Assembly: GCA_038380795.1 (NCBI GenBank)
Contig: CM076271.1
Location: 20,847,001-20,911,000, forward strand
Length of the DNA stretch: 64,000 bases
Direction: 5' to 3'
DNA from: Pyrocephalus nanus
Lineage: Eukaryota > Chordata > Aves > Passeriformes > Tyrannidae
Shown: piece after piece, positions 45,801-51,455 of the stretch
How the letters are laid out: each line of letters opens with the position of its first letter
How positions within the stretch are numbered: the first letter of the stretch is position 1
Notes under the pieces: generated by a model
Database searches by the model: none
Told to the model about the DNA's origin: nothing
Seen by the model: the letters and a program-made list of their open reading frames with translations, nothing else
Translations under genes and position numbers: made by a program

Positions 45801-46506
45801 AGGCTGCATACAGAAAACAACATGCTTCATTGCAAATAAATTGCAGTAAATTCGATTTCCAGAAACTGCTTCCAGGCCTGAGCCTGTCAGTGAGAAGGAG
45901 TGCAACACACAGCTCCTGGAGAGCCGAGGGCTGGGCTACACAGAAACCAGGGGTACAGACCTGGCCCACTGCACTTGGCACAATCAAATGAGCAGATGAA
46001 TTCAATCCCCTTCAAAAAAATCAAGGGCTTTGACTCCTTCCTGGCCCAATTTCTATTTTTGCTGCCTTACACAAGGAGGGCACAGTAAGTGCAATTCGGG
46101 CAGCACAGACAGTAATGCCCTGGTGGAAGTCTTGGAAAGACATGTCCAGTTCTTCTGGGGAGCCCTGCACAGGGACAGGACAGACGAGGTCACCGCTGAC
46201 CTGATGGGCCTCACTCCACTTTAGGGCTGTGCAGCTACAAACCAACCTGCAGTGACTGCAGCAGCCTCCAGCCCATCACTTTGTCCCAGTTTGCCCTGGG
46301 AACACCTGCTTACTTGAACTGGTGCTCCCTGGAACTGCGGATCTTGGAGGAGAAGCGCTCAGCCAGCTTCTCCAGGCTCCGGGAGTATTCCAGCTCGATC
46401 TCGGCCTTCCTGCGGAAGAACTCCTGCAGGTCCTGCAGCAGCTGCAGGCGCGACTCCGACTGCTGCTCCAGGCATTTGAACTGCTCCACCAGCTGCGTTC
46501 GGATCT
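6422..46506 (-). CDS. SRGAP3: SLIT-ROBO Rho GTPase-activating protein 3, exons 2-22 (exon 1 outside the window)
   Basis: This is the overall span of a spliced gene. srGAP3 (WRP/MEGAP) is a cytosolic, membrane-associated regulator of neuronal shape. Its F-BAR dimer bends the plasma membrane, its RhoGAP domain accelerates GTP hydrolysis on Rac1 (and Cdc42), and its SH3 domain binds WAVE1 and the ROBO1 cytoplasmic tail. Twenty-one exons total 3,236 coding nt. All introns are GT-AG and phases are continuous, giving 1,077 complete residues plus one codon shared with exon 1. SRGAP3 rather than SRGAP1 or SRGAP2 is shown by paralogue-specific stretches: [35 protein letters not shown] and the tail from RVRLRSDG to ADKSGTM. 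Residue numbers elsewhere assume the usual 22-residue exon 1. No frameshift, premature stop or missing catalytic residue was found. Exon 1, which carries the start codon, was not found between 46507 and 64000. Confidence 0.97.
6839..7415 (-). other. SRGAP3 intron 21
   Basis: GT-AG intron of 577 bp. No repeat or gene recognised. Confidence 0.9.
7416..7743 (-). CDS. SRGAP3: SRGAP3 exon 21 (tail, residues about 853-962)
   Basis: Acceptor TCTGCAG|GGTGAG, donor GAG|GTAAGA. 328 nt: one base completing Arg853 and then 109 codons from [17 protein letters not shown] to SLEAEALAE. The segment is basic and Ser/Pro-rich ([47 protein letters not shown]). RRRS and KRRMAT-type motifs are typical basophilic kinase and 14-3-3 sites, which fits the known phosphorylated tail of srGAPs, though specific sites are inferred. 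The same DNA opens a GC-rich frame on plus that should be ignored. Confidence 0.98.
7744..8208 (-). other. SRGAP3 intron 20
   Basis: 465-bp GT-AG intron. It contains the CR1 fragment listed at 7920-8055. No other feature recognised. Confidence 0.9.
7920..8055 (-). mobile_element. CR1 LINE 3' fragment in intron 20
   Basis: Plus-strand text AATCATAGAATCCCAGAATC, then GGGACCTTAAGGATTATC, then CCATGGGCAGGGACACCTTCCACC and AGGTTGCTCAGAG is the reverse complement of the avian CR1 3' end with its ATTCTATGAT tail. The element is therefore on the minus strand, the same orientation as SRGAP3. It is 5'-truncated, as most CR1 copies are, and moderately diverged. Confidence 0.9.
8209..8358 (-). CDS. SRGAP3: SRGAP3 exon 20 (linker after SH3, residues about 803-853)
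   Basis: Acceptor CCCCAG|GGATGA, donor GGCAG|GTAGGG (a weaker donor than its neighbours). 150 nt: one base closes Met803, 49 codons follow ([15 protein letters not shown] to YGFGGVMG), and two bases open Arg853. The segment is acidic and Ser-rich ([15 protein letters not shown]) and probably unstructured. Confidence 0.97.
8359..8937 (-). other. SRGAP3 intron 19
   Basis: 579-bp GT-AG intron with no repeat or gene that I recognise. Confidence 0.9.
8938..9118 (-). CDS. SRGAP3: SRGAP3 exon 19 (SH3 domain, residues about 743-803)
   Basis: Acceptor TGTGCAG|AGGTGG, donor GACAT|GTGAGT. 181 nt encode essentially the whole SH3 domain in one exon. It has the ALYDY-like AIAKFDY start, the acidic/hydrophobic RT-loop region ([16 protein letters not shown]), the conserved tryptophan pair [10 protein letters not shown] and the 3-10 helix IPHQYIVV. 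All usual ligand-groove residues are present (Tyr of FDY, first Trp of WW, Pro and Tyr of IPHQY). This domain binds proline-rich partners such as WAVE1 and ROBO1 in mammals. Confidence 0.98.
10396..10515. repeat. 35-bp unit, about 3.4 copies
   Basis: Copies begin at 10396, 10431 and 10466 (core CCCTTCCCTGTGCCAGGGGT), with a partial diverged fourth at 10501. It lies in intron 18. Confidence 0.95.
10889..11912. repeat. about 1-kb 17- to 22-bp minisatellite next to the exon 18 donor
   Basis: Around 45-50 copies of units built from CCCAGCTCTGCTGCC with variable ends (CCACGGG, ATGAG, ATGGG, CGGG, ACCAG), so units are 17-22 bp. In the transcript it is G-rich, with GGG/GGGG runs in nearly every unit. 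Only 14 nt (11913-11926) separate the array from the end of exon 18. Mixed unit lengths and patches of one variant (several ATGAG units near 11700-11800) suggest repeated local duplication. Confidence 0.97.
11927..12006 (-). CDS. SRGAP3: SRGAP3 exon 18 (acidic linker between RhoGAP and SH3, residues about 716-743)
   Basis: Acceptor CTTGCAG|CGACAG, donor GATGATG|GTGAGC. 80 nt: one base completes Cys716, then 26 codons ([18 protein letters not shown] to EPHTSDD), then the first base of Glu743. It is strongly acidic and links the RhoGAP and SH3 domains. The donor opens onto a 1-kb tandem array after only 14 nt. Confidence 0.97.
12007..12880 (-). other. SRGAP3 intron 17
   Basis: 874-bp GT-AG intron, AT-rich between about 12200 and 12780 and otherwise unremarkable. 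Nothing recognised. Confidence 0.9.
12881..13108 (-). CDS. SRGAP3: SRGAP3 exon 17 (C-terminal half of RhoGAP, residues about 640-716)
   Basis: Acceptor CTGCAG|CTTGTC, donor TACTG|GTAAGG. 228 nt: one base closes His640, then 75 codons ([20 protein letters not shown] to CMTGGEEY), then two bases of Cys716. It holds the RhoGAP signature [11 protein letters not shown], including the conserved Asn that contacts the GTPase, plus the closing helices ([13 protein letters not shown]). Confidence 0.98.
13109..13786 (-). other. SRGAP3 intron 16
   Basis: 678-bp GT-AG intron, about 70% of which is the 24-bp array at 13161-13632. The acceptor side keeps only 52 unique nt. Nothing else recognised. Confidence 0.9.
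13161..13632. repeat. 24-bp minisatellite (about 19 copies) filling intron 16
   Basis: The core is CAACCCCACTGCCCAGGGAG. Units are 24 bp, or 30 bp where ACCACC or AGCACC is inserted. All lengths are multiples of three, so frames stay open on both strands and give false Thr-Asn-Pro or Gly-Ser-Gly proteins. The array starts 52 nt from the exon 17 acceptor. Confidence 0.97.
13787..13892 (-). CDS. SRGAP3: SRGAP3 exon 16 (RhoGAP core, residues about 605-640)
   Basis: Acceptor GTTCCAG|AAATGG, donor AACCA|GTGAGT. 106 nt: two bases close Lys605, then 34 codons ([16 protein letters not shown] to YLFAFLN), then two bases of His640. It carries the hydrophobic helix [18 protein letters not shown], part of the conserved RhoGAP fold. 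Confidence 0.98.
13893..16795 (-). other. SRGAP3 intron 15
   Basis: 2,903-bp GT-AG intron. It has a short TTAG run (about 14803-14821) and a GA run (about 15318-15334). No gene or recognisable transposon seen. Confidence 0.85.
16796..16930 (-). CDS. SRGAP3: SRGAP3 exon 15 (RhoGAP, residues about 560-605)
   Basis: Acceptor GGACAG|GTGAAG, donor ACCATAA|GTAAGT. 135 nt: two bases of Gly560, 44 codons ([20 protein letters not shown] to QDLISTI), one base of Lys605. It contains the RhoGAP conserved block [18 protein letters not shown], whose lysine and arginine (KLYFR) help position the GTPase and the arginine finger. Confidence 0.98.
16931..17950 (-). other. SRGAP3 intron 14
   Basis: 1,020-bp GT-AG intron; nothing recognised. 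Confidence 0.9.
17951..18028 (-). CDS. SRGAP3: SRGAP3 exon 14 (RhoGAP arginine finger, residues about 534-560)
   Basis: Acceptor CTTCCAG|GCCTCC, donor GAGAGAG|GTGTGT. 78 nt encode [20 protein letters not shown] and [13 protein letters not shown] is the RhoGAP catalytic loop. Its arginine (about residue 542, codon at 18003-18005) is the arginine finger that completes the GTPase active site, and it is intact, so the protein should be catalytically competent. Confidence 0.98.
18029..18412 (-). other. SRGAP3 intron 13
   Basis: 384-bp GT-AG intron; nothing recognised. Confidence 0.9.
18413..18473 (-). CDS. SRGAP3: SRGAP3 exon 13 (start of the RhoGAP fold, residues about 514-534)
   Basis: Acceptor CCTGAAG|GATTCG (AAG rather than CAG), donor CTGTACG|GTGAGT. 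61 nt encode [20 protein letters not shown] plus one base of Gly534. [16 protein letters not shown] is the typical first RhoGAP helix leading into the catalytic loop. Confidence 0.98.
18474..20281 (-). other. SRGAP3 intron 12
   Basis: 1,808-bp GT-AG intron; no repeat or gene recognised. Confidence 0.9.
20282..20384 (-). CDS. SRGAP3: SRGAP3 exon 12 (proline-rich/basic segment and RhoGAP entry, residues about 479-513)
   Basis: Acceptor CTCCCAG|GCCCCC, donor ATTAAG|GTACTC. 103 nt: one base of Arg479, then 34 codons ([20 protein letters not shown] to NMETFIK). A PPxLPPKPQK proline-rich motif followed by MRRPRP could be an SH3-ligand or membrane-charge patch. [11 protein letters not shown] leads into the RhoGAP domain. 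Confidence 0.98.
21535..21582. repeat. 12-bp unit CTGATCCAACAG, 4 perfect copies
   Basis: Four identical adjacent copies in intron 11, about 90 bp from the larger 19-bp array. Confidence 0.97.
21669..22678. repeat. 19-bp minisatellite, about 53 copies, in intron 11
   Basis: The unit is CCTGACAGCCCCTCTCTGT with variants at a few positions: A for the first C after GACAG, CCCCTCTGT for CCTCTCTGT, CCCGACAG for CCTGACAG, and rare shortened units such as GTCCCGATAG. Variants cluster (CCCGACAG mainly 22210-22350). A block around 21790-21860 is repeated around 21910-21990, pointing to multi-unit duplication. Long open frames here are artefacts. Confidence 0.97.
23489..23516 (-). CDS. SRGAP3: SRGAP3 exon 11 (28-nt microexon, residues about 470-479)
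   Basis: Acceptor CTTACAG|GTGAAA, donor ACCAG|GTGAGC. It encodes the end of Gly470, ERAECGTT and two bases of Arg479. At 28 nt it is not a multiple of three, so skipping it alone would shift the frame; it should be constitutive. Both splice sites are strong, which helps define so short an exon. Confidence 0.96.
23517..24788 (-). other. SRGAP3 intron 10
   Basis: 1,272-bp GT-AG intron; nothing recognised. Confidence 0.9.
24789..24873 (-). CDS. SRGAP3: SRGAP3 exon 10 (coiled-coil linker, residues about 442-470)
   Basis: Acceptor GATTACAG|AAATTT, donor GGAGAAG|GTGAGT. 85 nt encode [20 protein letters not shown] and LLKQTLGE plus one base of Gly470. The spacing [16 protein letters not shown] fits a heptad coiled coil that packs onto the F-BAR body in the srGAP extended F-BAR. 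Confidence 0.97.
24874..26031 (-). other. SRGAP3 intron 9
   Basis: 1,158-bp GT-AG intron; nothing recognised. Confidence 0.9.
26032..26229 (-). CDS. SRGAP3: SRGAP3 exon 9 (extended F-BAR linker, residues about 376-441)
   Basis: Acceptor CCAATAG|GTACGG, donor TTCTCA|GTAAGT. 198 nt, 66 codons, from [20 protein letters not shown] to [12 protein letters not shown]. The Ser-rich middle ([19 protein letters not shown]) and basic IAKRRANQQ are family features. The last residue is Ser here where I expect Thr in mammals. Confidence 0.98.
26230..26388 (-). other. SRGAP3 intron 8
   Basis: 159-bp GT-AG intron, the shortest in the gene; nothing else in it. Confidence 0.95.
26389..26490 (-). CDS. SRGAP3: SRGAP3 exon 8 (coiled coil after F-BAR, residues about 342-375)
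   Basis: Acceptor TGTGTCAG|GTGTGT, donor GAAGAG|GTAAGA. 102 nt, 34 codons, [20 protein letters not shown] to [31 protein letters not shown] reads as a coiled coil. The exon starts with GTG, which must not be mistaken for a start codon. Confidence 0.98.
26491..26952 (-). other. SRGAP3 intron 7
   Basis: 462-bp GT-AG intron; nothing recognised. Confidence 0.9.
26953..27174 (-). CDS. SRGAP3: SRGAP3 exon 7 (F-BAR distal helices, residues about 268-341)
   Basis: Acceptor TTTCTCAG|TGCTGT, donor GACGAG|GTAACA. 222 nt, 74 codons, [20 protein letters not shown] to [10 protein letters not shown]. It includes the family motif [20 protein letters not shown] and the SRGAP3-specific [20 protein letters not shown]. 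Highly conserved and a good paralogue marker. Confidence 0.99.
28278..28480 (-). mobile_element. CR1 LINE 3' fragment in intron 6
   Basis: The plus strand shows the antisense CR1 pattern: ATTCACAGAATCACAGAGTC, GGTTGGAAAACACCTCCAAG, then AGAGATGGTGACTCCACCAC, CTCCCTGGGCAGCCTGTTCC and CCTTTCTGTAGAAA. It therefore lies in gene orientation. It belongs to a different CR1 subfamily from the copies at 7920 and 30385 and is diverged. Confidence 0.9.
30385..30495 (-). mobile_element. CR1 LINE 3' fragment in intron 6 (second)
   Basis: AATCATAAAATCCTGGAATG, GAGACCTTAAAGATTATCCA, CCCTGCCATGGGCAGAACAC and CAGCCCAGGTTGCTCCAAG match the antisense of the CR1 3' end. It is about 110 bp, 5'-truncated and in gene orientation. 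Confidence 0.88.
32090..32500. promoter_or_regulatory. AT-rich block with TAATTAAT motifs in intron 6, candidate regulatory element
   Basis: It is much more AT-rich than its surroundings and free of simple repeats. It holds ACTTAATTAATTC (paired homeodomain-type sites), GTTAACTACATG and GGTAATGATGGTAAC. Such blocks in introns of neuronal genes are often conserved enhancers, but no alignment was possible here. Confidence 0.25.
32957..33085 (-). CDS. SRGAP3: SRGAP3 exon 6 (F-BAR, residues about 225-267)
   Basis: Acceptor TTTTCCAG|AGACAA, donor ATCGAC|GTAAGT. 129 nt, 43 codons, [20 protein letters not shown] to [11 protein letters not shown]. It is the long F-BAR helix, with the family motif [15 protein letters not shown]. 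Confidence 0.99.
33086..34506 (-). other. SRGAP3 intron 5
   Basis: 1,421-bp GT-AG intron; nothing recognised. Confidence 0.9.
34507..34692 (-). CDS. SRGAP3: SRGAP3 exon 5 (F-BAR, residues about 163-224)
   Basis: Acceptor GTCTGCAG|GTGATG, donor GAGAAG|GTGGGT. 186 nt, 62 codons, [20 protein letters not shown] to KKIEKMKEK. The basic cluster [17 protein letters not shown] lies on the F-BAR concave face region and is expected to contact acidic lipid. RRSS is a plausible phosphosite. Confidence 0.99.
35471..35538. repeat. 20-bp unit ATGGGCTGGGACACCCCGGG, about 3.4 copies
   Basis: Copies at 35471, 35491 and 35511, then a partial copy. It is in intron 4. Confidence 0.95.
36460..36640. promoter_or_regulatory. 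candidate enhancer block in intron 4
   Basis: AT-rich, low in repeats, and dense in developmental transcription-factor-like motifs: CAGTTAATTAGCTGCAG (homeodomain pair next to an E-box-like CAGCTG-related core), ATATTAATTACATG and TTGCCAAAATAGCGGCC (NFI half-site). It looks like a conserved non-coding element but conservation could not be tested. Confidence 0.3.
38661..38690. repeat. 10-bp unit ACCAGATCAC, 3 copies
   Basis: Three perfect tandem copies in intron 4. Confidence 0.95.
38801..38956. repeat. 20-bp minisatellite, 8 copies, 57 nt from exon 4
   Basis: Seven full copies and one partial copy of GGCACACACTCTGCTCAGTG, alternating with an ...CAGAG ending. It lies in intron 4 and stops 57 nt from the exon 4 donor. 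Confidence 0.97.
39014..39076 (-). CDS. SRGAP3: SRGAP3 exon 4 (F-BAR, residues about 142-162)
   Basis: Acceptor GTCTTGCAG|AGTAAG, donor TACACG|GTGAGC. 63 nt, 21 codons: [20 protein letters not shown] plus T. A short in-frame exon; skipping would keep frame but break an F-BAR helix. Confidence 0.98.
39077..43563 (-). other. SRGAP3 intron 3
   Basis: 4,487-bp GT-AG intron. Nothing recognised except a possible old LINE-like stretch at 43110-43470. Confidence 0.9.
43110..43470 (-). mobile_element. possible old CR1/L3-like LINE coding fragment
   Basis: The plus strand shows phrases typical of antisense CR1/L3 ORF2 relics in birds and reptiles: TTCAGGAAGCCACGCTGACT, then TTGTCACTTGGCAGTTCTAG and TCTTGAATAAATATTATCTG. 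No intact frame is left. The identification is from memory of pattern and is tentative. Confidence 0.3.
43564..43726 (-). CDS. SRGAP3: SRGAP3 exon 3 (F-BAR, residues about 87-141)
   Basis: Acceptor ATTCCCTAG|GAAAGA, donor AAAAAG|GTAACC. 163 nt: the last base of Lys87, then 54 codons from [16 protein letters not shown] to VIRLFKK. It contains the family signature [10 protein letters not shown] and [20 protein letters not shown]. Two residues differ from what I expect in mammals: His for Tyr after KDQ, and Thr for His before QTRRES. Confidence 0.98.
43727..46313 (-). other. SRGAP3 intron 2
   Basis: 2,587-bp GT-AG intron; no repeat or gene recognised. Confidence 0.9.
46314..46506 (-). CDS. SRGAP3: SRGAP3 exon 2 (F-BAR N-terminal helix, residues about 23-87)
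   Basis: Acceptor GTGCCTGCAG|AGATCC, donor TTCAA|GTAAGC. 193 nt: two bases of Glu23, 63 codons from [20 protein letters not shown] to SSREHQF, and two bases of Lys87. It holds [20 protein letters not shown], the first F-BAR/FCH signature. The acceptor could also be placed two bases later (GCAGAG|ATC), but the chosen site keeps the phase known for the family. The start codon lies in exon 1, outside the window. Confidence 0.97.
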
Positions 46507-47485
46507 CTGCAGGCACACAGGGAGAACAAAACACACCATCAGCAGCAGGCACTGGCCAGGAGGGCTGTCCTCCCAGAGCAAATGGCACAGCTCTGCTGGA
46601 GCCCCCTCTGAGCCCTGCGGTGAATTCAGGGTTTGCTAAAGGCGACAGATCTGAACAATTCCATTGACCAGCCTCCTATTAAACCTTGTTCTTGTCAAAA
46701 CAAACAGCTGTGTAAGAGCACCAAGAGCAACTTCTGAGCTTTCAATTGCCTTTTGAATCCAGCAAATCTATCTGGTACTATCTGAAATCCCGTACTCTTT
46801 GCAAATAAGCTAATATATTATTTCTTGATAAGTGCCCATGTGAAGACCTACAGGACAGCCAGCACTGACCTAGAGGAAGCAGGCACTGCCATGTACCCTC
46901 CTCTCACCCCATCCCCCCAAGCTGCTGGGTTAATCAGCAAATCATACGTGGCTTTGGCTCAAAGGCTTAAAAAGTCTTTTGGACCCTTCAAATCCCAGCT
47001 CACAAACACCACAAGCTTCATATGTTCCAGGTTTATTTCCTTTCCCATAGGGACCTTCAGACACCAGGACAGACGCACTGCAGCCTCCACAACCTTTCCC
47101 AAGATGTCCAGAGGTGCCTGTGTGGGAGTGGGAATGGGCTCCTTGGGCAGCCAGTGTCTCCCACAGGACCCCAGGTACCCACTGGGGTCCTGCAGGGAAC
47201 AGGCACCCCAGGAGCAGCAAACAGAGCTGGTCTCCAGTGCTGACCCTCACCTGGCCAGAACCCACAGCCTTGGGCACAGCTCACTCCTTCTGTTCAGCAC
47301 ATCCCAGTCATTGGAACTGTTTAATGTTTCTCCTCTTTCTCTGCTGGAGTTGTGCTTTTCTCCTTGATCCTCCCTATTTTGAGGACGCTTCTCTCCCATG
47401 GTCGAAGACCAACTGCACTTCTTCCAGCTCCCTCATATCATATCACACAGCCAAGCTGCAAATCCCCAGCACAGGGGTGCTCTCA

Positions 47486-47999
47486 GGAAGGGATCTCAGG
47501 GCTGATGTCAGGAAGGGATCTCAGGGCTGATGTCAGGAAGGGCTCTCAGGACTGATGTCAGGAAGGGCTCTCAGGACTGATGTCAGGAAGGGATCTCAGG
47601 GCTGATGTCAGGAAGGGATCTCAGGGCTGATGTCAGGAAGGGCTCTCAGGGCTGATGTCAGGAAGGGATCTCAGGGCTGATGTCAGGAAGGGATCTCAGG
47701 GCTGATGTCAGGAAGGGATCTCAGGGCTGATGTCAGGAAGGGCTCTCAGGACTGATGTCAGGAAGGGATCTCAGGGCTGATGTCAGGAAGGGCTCTCAGG
47801 GCTGATGTCAGGAAGGGATCTCAGGGCTGATGTCAGGAAGGGATCTCAGGGCTGATGTCAGGAAGGGATCTCAGGGCTGATGTCAGGAAGGGATCTCAGG
47901 GCTGATGTCAGGAAGGGATCTCAGGGCTGATGTCAGGAAGGGCTCTCAGGACTGATGTCAGGAAGGGATATCAGGGCTGATGTCAGGGCTGATGTCAGG
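47486..47999. repeat. 25-bp minisatellite, about 20 copies, in intron 1
   Basis: Unit core GGAAGGGATCTCAGGGCTGA followed by TGTCA. Two polymorphic sites (GGATCTC or GGCTCTC; CAGGGCTGA or CAGGACTGA) are mixed along the array. The right end breaks down into a half unit at about 47975-47999. Confidence 0.97.
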
Positions 48000-48230
48000 A
48001 AGACAGGCAGGCACTGGGAAGGGAGCGCTGTGCAGGGGCACAGCCAGACCCCTCACCCTGTCCGTGAGAGCAGCAGCACAGCACCTGTGGCACAGGGTGC
48101 AATGGAAATACACCTTCCCAACCCTTCCCAACTTTCCCCAACCCTTCCCAGCCCCAGGCAGGGTTTGTGCAGCTCTCAGAAGTGCGTGTGGCCGGGACTC
48201 CTGCGCAGGAGCCACTCGCTCTCCCTGGAG

Positions 48231-48254
48231 CAGCAGCAGCAGCAGCAGCAGCAG
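48231..48254. repeat. (CAG)8 trinucleotide repeat in intron 1
   Basis: Eight CAG triplets, preceded by GAG, in a GC-rich stretch. It is CTG on the transcribed minus strand. It is not in a coding exon. Confidence 0.95.
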
Positions 48255-48699
48255 CTGGGCTCTGCCCGGAGGGCTGGGGAGCTCCGTGGGAGGGGCTGTG
48301 CAGAGCTGGAAACAGGAGGACAAACCAGACTAGACAGTAGGAAAATCTATTCAAAGTGAGAACAATTGGGCTGAGCTGGCTTCAGGGAGCAGCTGCACAG
48401 CGGAGGGATCAGAGGAGCTGGAATTGCAGGGGCCGGCTGATGGAACAGGTCCATATGCTGCCTGCCTGTTCCCAGAGCCCGCCAGGAGAGGGGAGAGCGG
48501 CCCCACAGCCCCCACTGCCACCCCCCTGCAGCACAGGTGGGACACTTTGCTTTCCAGAGCTCATCCTTGGCTCCTTCTGCAAATTCAGCACAGTAGGATG
48601 ACCAATGGTACCTTGCCTGCAAGAGCCCCAGCAACTAAAAATACCTGCAGTGCCTGAAAAGGATGCCAGGGTCACTGGGACACTCGGTGACCCACATCG

Positions 48700-49741
48700 A
48701 GACAGCACAGAGGTGTCACTGCAGTGCCTGGAAACCCCTCAGAGACAGCACAGAGGTGTCACTGCAGTGCCTGGAAACTCAGAGACTGCACAGAGGTGTC
48801 ACTGCAGTGCCTGGAAACTCAGAGACAGCACAGAGGTGTCACTGCAGTGCCTGGAAACTCAGAGACAGCACAGAGGTGTCACTGCAGTGCCTGGAAACTC
48901 AGAGACAGCACAGAGGTGTCACTGCAGTGCCTGGAAACTCAGAGACAGCACAGAGGTGTCACTGCAGTGCCTGGAAACTCCTCAGAGACAGCACAGAGGT
49001 GTCACTGCAGTGCCTGGAAACTCCTCAGAGACAGCACAGAGGTGTCACTGCAGTGCCTGGAAACTCAGAGACAGCACAGAGGTGTCACTGCAGTGCCTGG
49101 AAACCCCTCAGAGACAGCACAGAGGTGTCACTGCAGTGCCTGGAAACTCCTCAGAGACAGCACAGAGGTGTCACTGCAGTGCCTGGAAACTCCTCAGAGA
49201 CAGAACAGAGGTGTCACTGCAGTGCCTGGAAACTCCTCAGAGACAGCACAGAGGTGTCACTGCAGTGCCTGGAAACTCAGAGACAGCACAGAGGTGTCAC
49301 TGCAGTGCCTGGAAACTCCTCAGAGACAGCACAGAGGTGTCACTGCAGTGCCTGGAAACTCCTCAGAGACAGCACAGAGGTGTCACTGCAGTGCCTGGAA
49401 ACTCCTCAGAGACAGCACAGAGGTGTCACTGCAGTGCCTGGAAACTCCTCAGAGACAGCACAGAGGTGTCACTGCAGTGCCTGGAAACTCCTCAGAGACA
49501 GCACAGAGGTGTCACTGCAGTGCCTGGAAACTCAGAGACTGCACAGAGGTGTCACTGCAGTGCCTGGAAACTCCTCAGAGACAGCACAGAGGTGTCACTG
49601 CAGTGCCTGGAAACCCCTCAGAGACAGCACAGAGGTGTCACTGCAGTGCCTGGAAACTCCTCAGAGACAGCACAGAGGTGTCACTGCAGTGCCTGGAAAC
49701 TCCTCAGAGACAGCACAGAGGTGTCACTGCAGTGCCTGGAG
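48700..49741. repeat. 40/43-bp minisatellite, about 25 copies, in intron 1
   Basis: The unit contains GACAGCACAGAGGTGTCACT then GCAGTGCCTGGAAACTC. A 3-bp insertion (CTC) separates 40-bp from 43-bp units. 40-bp units dominate the left third and 43-bp units the right two thirds. Each unit has the perfect 10-bp palindrome CACTGCAGTG. Open frames of 375-413 aa here are artefacts. Confidence 0.97.
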
Positions 49742-49889
49742 TACCCCTCAGTACCCACACATCACACACATGCACACAAGGCTGTCCCACAGCCTCACCT
49801 CTGCAAGATCCTGTCTACACAATCATCACTTCATGCTGGGTGGTGAATTAATAAACGATGAAGTAATGATGATGCAAAGCACTGGCTGA

Positions 49890-50160
49890 AATCACGACAA
49901 ATCTATGAACTGTTTCAAGCTCCGTAAATTTGTGAGGCTCTCGTGTAGAGGAGGTTAAAATTGCCATTATCAAGATCTGGCAATCTGGTATTTTTCAACA
50001 TTTCTTCATATAACAACTCTCATGTGAGCCTGAGCTCTGGAAGCCTGGCAGGTAACTCATCACCGGGTCATTTAACGGTGGCAGTGATGGGACTGAAGGC
50101 TTCATGAAGGGCACCTAAAATCAAAACTCTTGGAAATAAGGAATGCTGAAAGCTCAAAAA
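49890..50160. promoter_or_regulatory. candidate regulatory block in intron 1
   Basis: Repeat-free AT-rich sequence between two large arrays, with motifs such as TTAAAATTGCCATTATCAAG (TAAT/GATA-type), ATTTCTTCATATAAC and TCATTTAACGG. Proposed only because of its contrast with the flanking arrays; conservation untested. Confidence 0.2.
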
Positions 50161-51455
50161 TTCATCACTCACCTTAGGTGAGACCCTCCCTGGGCACTTT
50201 CTTTATGTTCTTGATACATTACGAGAGGATAGCACAATTGTTCATAAAAATGCCTCCGAGGCTCACACCACACAGACACGGTGAGGGACTCGACACACGG
50301 CACTTGGCCACCAGCAAAGCCATTTTCTGTTCCCAAAGTCTGCCTGGAGAACCACGTAACCATCCCTGCAGCAGCTAGAGTGCTCCAGATCGTTTCTGAC
50401 CTGCATCCAGCCCATCTGCAGGCAGGAGGACGCAGCCAGAAGGGCCGAGGCCCCGAGCAGAAGAGGAAGGGTGAGATGCAGTGGGGATGCTCAGCACCAC
50501 TGCTGCCTCTGCCTGGCCAGAGCTCCCTGGGGACCCTGGGCATGTGCTGCTCACAGACACCAGCCCTCACTCACAGCATGCAGAAACCCCAAAGTTAAGG
50601 ACAATTCCACTCTACAGGAATGCTAGAAAGACCCTTAAAATAAATAAATATGGCTGCTAAAAGAATGGAGGAAAAGAAACTAAATTGTCATTGCAAACAA
50701 GGTCTCACAGTGACAGATGACAGAGTACCTCAGTTGTTACTCTCTCTGTCCCCGGTTTGCTGGGCTCCAGCTCTCTCCATCCCCAGCACACTCTGACCTT
50801 CGTCAACAGAATTCCTTTGTTTTTCCCATGCCTGTAACACGTTGTTTTGACACTTTTAAGCCTCCTTGAAGGAGTTCAGCCAGGCCAGTGCCACCCTGGC
50901 ACGCAGCAGCAAAGGGCAGGCTCTGCAGACATGGGCAGCTGTGACCCTAAAGCCACCCAGCGATGAGCTGTCACACAAACAGCTGAGATGGACACTGACC
51001 CCAGGAGCTGCTGCTGCTGAATGGGAAAGGTTTGTGTAGAAAACAAAACGAAGAGCTGCTGACATCATCAGTGCAAAGACAGCAGAGAAGGACATTGCTC
51101 AGTGCTCCAAGGTCCCTGGGAGTCAGTGCTCATGGACACGGCCCCGACAGCACCTGCAGTCGCTGCCCTGCTTCCAGCTATGCTCTGCTGCCACATTTCA
51201 TGGCACTCTGCTTTCAGTTAAATGCCTTTTCACAGAACCAGGGACAAACACAGGCAGGCAGCAAAGCCTTTTTCCACTCTTAAAGCCTGCTGCCTAGGGA
51301 ACAGCAGGAGCACTCGGAGGGCATCCATCTTCTGCCGGAGCTGGAGACCAGCCCTGTGAGGGAGAGGCACCCATGGCTGATCCCAACACCCTCCATCCTC
51401 CCCTCTCCCTCCAGCCCGGCCTGCTCACACACCAGGGGTGGAGAGAGCGGGTCCC

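Noticed and set aside
48198..48211. 14-bp perfect palindrome CTCCTGCGCAGGAG near the CAG repeat as an alternative promoter (NRF1-like)
   Set aside because: Only half of an NRF1 site, no CpG island of useful size, and no first exon with a donor could be seen.
48231..48254. (CAG)8 as a polyglutamine-coding repeat
   Set aside because: It lies in intron 1, and no exon or splice sites around it support translation.
48605..49889. 375-413-aa frames (HRGVTAVPGNS repeats) in all three plus frames
   Set aside because: The same peptide turns up in three frames because the units are 40 and 43 bp. Not a gene.
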